Shown here piece by piece: positions 5,530-8,013 of a DNA stretch of 8,013 nucleotides (its first letter is position 1; each line of letters begins with the position of its first letter). The DNA comes from Rhodospirillales bacterium (GTDB lineage: Bacteria; Pseudomonadota; Alphaproteobacteria; Rhodospirillales; Casp-alpha2), in the NCBI GenBank assembly GCA_021775275.1, contig JAJFIE010000496.1, positions 1 to 8,013 of the forward strand. The letters run 5' to 3'. A program made the translations under genes and the position numbers. Under the pieces are notes generated by a model. That model saw only the letters and a program-made list of their open reading frames with translations, ran no database searches and was not told the origin of the DNA.

Positions 5530-6879
5530 CTACACCGCTCGTGAATGCCGCTGTGCGTCGGGCGCGAGGTATTTATCGAACATGGCGGCAACCGTTCGCA
5601 TGAGGATGCGGGCATGTTCCGGGATGGTGACGGTCCAGCCATCGATGGTGCAGACGCCGTCGGGCTCCATGGGTTTGAGGGCGTCGAAGGCGGGGATCAG
5701 AGTCTCCGGTGTGCAGCCGTAGGCCTCGCAGACTGCTTTCACATCGACCTTCAGGTCACACATCAGGCGTTCGATAATGGCGCGGCGCAGGCGGTCGTCA
5801 TCGTTCAGTTGGACGCCCTTGGCGATGCCCGGTTCGCCCGCTTCAATGGCGGCGCGCCAGGTGCGCACCGGCGTGTGGTTCTGGATGTAACCTTGCGGCA
5901 GGGAGCCGATGCTGGAGGCGCCGAGACCGATCAGCGCCGGGCACGGGTCGGTGGTGTAGCCCTGGAAGTTGCGGTGCAGTTCTCCCGCGTCGAGGGCGCG
6001 GGTCATGGCATCGTCCTCACGGGCGAAGTGATCCAGCCCGATCCAGCGATAGCCCTGCGCCATAAGTCCGCCCGCCGCCGTCATCATCATGTCATGGCGT
6101 CCGTCGCGACCGGGCAGGGCCTCATCGGGGATTTTCTTCTGGTGGGTTTTCATCCATGGAACATGGGCATAACCGAACAGGGATAGCCGGTCCGGCTGCA
6201 TGGTGAGCACGGTATCGACATTGTTTTTCATGCCCTCGACGGTTTGATAGGGCAGGCCGTACATGAGGTCCACATTGATCCGGTCGACGCCGAGGCTGCG
6301 CAGGGTATCGATCACATGGCGGGTGACGTCAACGGGCTGAATGCGGTTGACGGCGCGCTGCACTTGCCCGTTCACGTCCTGCACGCCAAGACTGGCGCGG
6401 GTGACGCCGGACTCCGCCAGCGCGCGAAGGGAGTCGTCGCCCAGATCACGGGGATCGATCTCCACTGCGAACTCGGCGTCAGGGGCGAAGCTGAAACGAT
6501 TATGCAATGCCCCGGCCAGCCGCCGGATATGGTCGGGCCTGAGGATCGTCGGGCTGCCCCCGCCCCAATGGATATGATCGACTGTGCGTTTTGGTCCCAG
6601 AATGTCGGCAATCAGATCAATCTCGCGCAAAAGCGTTTCGAGATAGGCTTCGACCGGTGAGTAGCGGTTGATGATCTTGGTATTACAGCCGCAGAACCAG
6701 CACATGGTGTCGCAGAACGGCACATGCACATAGAGCGACAGCGGCATATCTTCGGGCAGGCTGGTCAGCCAGTCACGGTACATGGAACCGTCCACGCCCG
6801 CATGAAACTGCGGCGCAGTGGGATAGCTCGTATAACGCGGCACCAGCCGGTCATATTTTTCCAAAATTCCCTTAACCAT
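5530..6879 (-). CDS. hemN: Oxygen-independent coproporphyrinogen III oxidase (HemN)
   Basis: This radical SAM enzyme of haem synthesis decarboxylates two propionate groups of coproporphyrinogen III to make protoporphyrinogen IX without oxygen. It has 449 residues, close to the E. coli protein. The start EKYDRLVPRYTSYPTAPQFH (7-26) is the HemN substrate-binding N-terminus. C56, C60 and C63 of CxxxCxxC, with C65 following, bind the 4Fe-4S cluster. HWGGGSPT (104-111) is the glycine-rich SAM motif, and the HemN C-terminal domain fills the rest to about residue 430. The N-terminal PRYTSYP and the fourth cysteine favour true HemN over the related HemW/HutW proteins. An AAGG stretch about 6-9 nt before the ATG can serve as ribosome binding site. 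An FNR-type box (6914-6927) begins 34 nt upstream of the start codon, matching the usual low-oxygen control of hemN. Confidence 0.96.
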   Translation of the reverse strand: MVKGILEKYDRLVPRYTSYPTAPQFHAGVDGSMYRDWLTSLPEDMPLSLYVHVPFCDTMCWFCGCNTKIINRYSPVEAYLETLLREIDLIADILGPKRTVDHIHWGGGSPTILRPDHIRRLAGALHNRFSFAPDAEFAVEIDPRDLGDDSLRALAESGVTRASLGVQDVNGQVQRAVNRIQPVDVTRHVIDTLRSLGVDRINVDLMYGLPYQTVEGMKNNVDTVLTMQPDRLSLFGYAHVPWMKTHQKKIPDEALPGRDGRHDMMMTAAGGLMAQGYRWIGLDHFAREDDAMTRALDAGELHRNFQGYTTDPCPALIGLGASSIGSLPQGYIQNHTPVRTWRAAIEAGEPGIAKGVQLNDDDRLRRAIIERLMCDLKVDVKAVCEAYGCTPETLIPAFDALKPMEPDGVCTIDGWTVTIPEHARILMRTVAAMFDKYLAPDAQRHSRAV

Positions 6880-6887
6880 ACGGGCAC

Positions 6888-6893
6888 CTTATA
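6888..6893 (-). promoter_or_regulatory. Candidate -10 box of hemN
   Basis: The minus strand reads TATAAG (6893-6888), five of six matches to TATAAT. It would place the transcription start near 6881-6879, at or next to the hemN start codon, with the FNR-type box centred about 40 bp upstream. That agrees with a class II FNR promoter but implies an almost leaderless mRNA. Confidence 0.4.
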
Positions 6894-6913
6894 CACGACA
6901 AGCGGGATTGGCA

Positions 6914-6927
6914 TTGACTCAAATCAA
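6914..6927. promoter_or_regulatory. FNR/Anr-type box between hemN and the desaturase gene
   Basis: TTGAC-TCAA-ATCAA matches the FNR-family consensus TTGAT-N4-ATCAA at nine of ten defined positions with the correct spacing. FNR is an oxygen-sensitive 4Fe-4S activator, and hemN is a classical target in many proteobacteria. The centre (6920.5) is exactly 41.5 bp from the A of the hemN ATG. It is also 41.5 bp from a possible plus-strand start at 6962, which would lie 7 bp after TATCAC (6950-6955). The box could therefore act on either or both genes. Confidence 0.75.
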
Positions 6928-6943
6928 GCGCCCGCAGACGTGG

Positions 6944-6965
6944 TTGACCTATCACATTTGACCTA
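6944..6965 (+). repeat. Pair of direct repeats TTGACCTA upstream of the desaturase gene
   Basis: TTGACCTA occurs at 6944-6951 and again at 6958-6965, a 14-bp period. Either could supply a -35-like TTGACC, but neither has a well-placed -10: TTATAC lies at 6971-6976. The spacing suggests a regulator binding in tandem, or chance. Confidence 0.4.
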
Positions 6966-7000
6966 GTTACTTATACCTTCATCTGGGCATATCATCACCG

Positions 7001-7879
7001 ATGATGGAACAGACGATACGACAGGAAATGGACGTTGGCCGACGGTACGCCCCTGCGGTGGCGTGGCCGACACTGTTTTTGCTGGCTGCCATCTATACCG
7101 GACTGACGGCATCCATTTACCTTGCCATGACCGATCAGGTTACGCTGCTGGCTGCTGCCGCCATCAACACCGTAATCCTCTATGGCACCTATACGGTGGT
7201 GCACGAAGGGGTTCATGACAACATCGTGCCGCGCAGTGCGCGTTTTCGCTGGGTCAACATGACGGCGGCGTTTCTGGCCGCCTTCCCCCTGTGGATGCTC
7301 ATCTATCCGCATCGCAAGTCCCACATGATGCATCACACCAGATGCAATACGGAGGACGATCCGGATATCTATGCCCGTGGATCGTTCGGTGTGGTGGCGC
7401 TCTGGCGTATTCCCCTGTCGGCGCTCGGCATGTTCAATCCTGTCTCGGCGTATCAATCCTGTATCCGGTTTAAAGTGACGGAGGCCCAGCGATGGTTTTC
7501 CATGGCGACCTTTGCCGGTTATACGGCACTGGCCGCATGGATCATCTATTCCGGGTACGGTTTCGAACTGCTGGTTCTCTGGTTTGGTCCGTTTTTCATC
7601 GGTTACTGCGTGATGCTGATCTTCTTCACATGGGTTCCCCATTATCCTCACACCATCATCGGCCGCTATCGCGACACCCGGTGTTCGCTCTGGCCCGGCG
7701 GAAACCTGCTGACCCAGGGTCAGAACTATCACCTGATCCATCACATGATGCCGTGGGTTCCATGGTACCACTACGAACAGGTATTCAGGGACATCCGGCC
7801 CATGATGGAGCAGAACCATGCGCTGATTGACGGTTTCTGGCCGCGTGCGGCGGAAGAAGCCGAACGATCAATCCCCTAG
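7001..7879 (+). CDS. Membrane fatty-acid desaturase/CrtR-type hydroxylase family protein
   Basis: This 292-residue integral membrane di-iron enzyme has the three histidine boxes of the desaturase superfamily: HEGVHD (68-73), HRKSHMMHH (104-112) and HLIHH (244-248), plus HYPH (214-217). These bind two irons that activate O2 for desaturation or hydroxylation. Hydrophobic segments lie near residues 20-42, 46-66, 87-103, 167-185 and 187-212. [11 protein letters not shown] after box 2 and [20 protein letters not shown] (240-259) resemble CrtR-type beta-carotene hydroxylases as well as bacterial acyl desaturases, so the substrate is open; no carotenoid gene lies in the window. The ATG at 7001 (or 7004) has no clear ribosome binding site, and an ATG at 7028 has AGGA too close to it. 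The gene diverges from hemN over an FNR-type box, and its 3' end overlaps the acetoacetyl-CoA synthetase gene. Confidence 0.85.
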   Translation: MMEQTIRQEMDVGRRYAPAVAWPTLFLLAAIYTGLTASIYLAMTDQVTLLAAAAINTVILYGTYTVVHEGVHDNIVPRSARFRWVNMTAAFLAAFPLWMLIYPHRKSHMMHHTRCNTEDDPDIYARGSFGVVALWRIPLSALGMFNPVSAYQSCIRFKVTEAQRWFSMATFAGYTALAAWIIYSGYGFELLVLWFGPFFIGYCVMLIFFTWVPHYPHTIIGRYRDTRCSLWPGGNLLTQGQNYHLIHHMMPWVPWYHYEQVFRDIRPMMEQNHALIDGFWPRAAEEAERSIP

Positions 7880-8013
7880 CTCCGCCAAATTCGCAAACAG
7901 CGCCAGCGCTTCCGGGTTGGCCAGGGCTTCCTGATTCTTGACCGGGCGGCCATGGACGATGTCGCGCACGGCCAGTTCGGTGATCTTGCCGGACTTGGTG
8001 CGCGGGATGTCGG
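7868..8013 (-). CDS. Acetoacetyl-CoA synthetase, C-terminal end only
   Basis: The last 47 codons of a gene enter from the right edge on the minus strand and stop at TGA (7870-7868). The sequence begins [17 protein letters not shown] and continues [25 protein letters not shown] is the A10 motif of acyl-CoA synthetases, whose last lysine is the adenylation lysine. The [18 protein letters not shown] tail is specific to acetoacetate-CoA ligases, which activate acetoacetate with ATP and CoA, for example when polyhydroxybutyrate or ketone bodies are used as carbon. The AMP-binding domain and the start lie outside the window. Its 3' end overlaps the convergent desaturase gene by 12 bp (7868-7879). 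The family call is strong despite the short fragment. Confidence 0.88.
   Translation of the reverse strand, partial: DIPRTKSGKITELAVRDIVHGRPVKNQEALANPEALALFANLAELGD

Noticed and set aside
5545..6186. Open frame of 213 codons on the plus strand opposite hemN, with another at 6244-6660
   Set aside because: They lie fully antisense to a well-conserved hemN, show no recognisable family, and are expected from GC-rich codon use in the real gene.
6995..7819. Open frame of 274 codons on the minus strand opposite the desaturase gene
   Set aside because: It is His/Arg-rich low-complexity translation antisense to a gene with intact histidine boxes; no domain is seen.
1..8013. Mobile element, CRISPR array, toxin-antitoxin or defence system
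   Set aside because: No transposase, integrase, long terminal repeats, spaced direct repeats or defence-type domains are seen; every long conserved frame is a metabolic, regulatory or uncharacterised small family gene.

Overview
The window looks like ordinary chromosome from an alphaproteobacterium. The codons are GC-rich while the intergenic regions are AT-rich. The set of families (a SpoU RNA methyltransferase of a type I recall from Rhodospirillales-like genomes, DUF2332, a DUF1127 small protein, a GcvA-like LysR regulator, GFA/CENP-V, FNR-linked hemN, acetoacetyl-CoA synthetase) points to a Rhodospirillales-like lineage. That placement is an inference from family content; no rRNA or marker gene is present.

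Layout. (1) 1-303 holds the C-terminal end of a short-chain dehydrogenase cut by the window edge. It is followed in the same frame by the C-terminal stub of an alpha/beta hydrolase (304-552) with no start, most likely a deletion remnant. (2) A hairpin region at 482-550 with T-rich tracts on both sides separates this stub from the convergent RNA methyltransferase (549-1148, minus). (3) Divergent from the methyltransferase is a two-gene unit: a zinc-independent NADPH:quinone-oxidoreductase-like enzyme (1269-2273) and a DUF2332 protein (2273-3340), joined by a one-base stop/start overlap. (4) A short DUF1127 gene (3416-3661, minus) ends at a clear intrinsic terminator (3341-3374). (5) A 391-bp AT-rich intergenic region carries a perfect 16-bp palindrome and several TTGATA half-sites. 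It sits between the DUF1127 gene and a divergent GcvA-like LysR regulator (4053-4964). (6) The regulator is followed closely by a GFA-family zinc protein (5015-5491). (7) hemN (5530-6879, minus) and a membrane histidine-box desaturase/hydroxylase (7001-7879, plus) diverge from a 121-bp region containing an FNR-type box at 6914-6927. (8) The 3' end of an acetoacetyl-CoA synthetase gene (minus) overlaps the desaturase 3' end by 12 bp and leaves the window.

How the genes work together. The only clear regulatory logic is oxygen-responsive: the FNR-type box lies between oxygen-independent coproporphyrinogen oxidase (haem synthesis without O2) and an O2-consuming desaturase-type enzyme. The other genes look like separate housekeeping or accessory units. 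I found no CRISPR array, transposase, tRNA, rRNA, toxin-antitoxin pair or defence-type cluster, and nothing that amounts to a new multi-gene system. The points most worth a second look are the shared FNR box, the operator-like palindrome cluster, the hydrolase remnant, and the coupling of DUF2332 to the quinone oxidoreductase.
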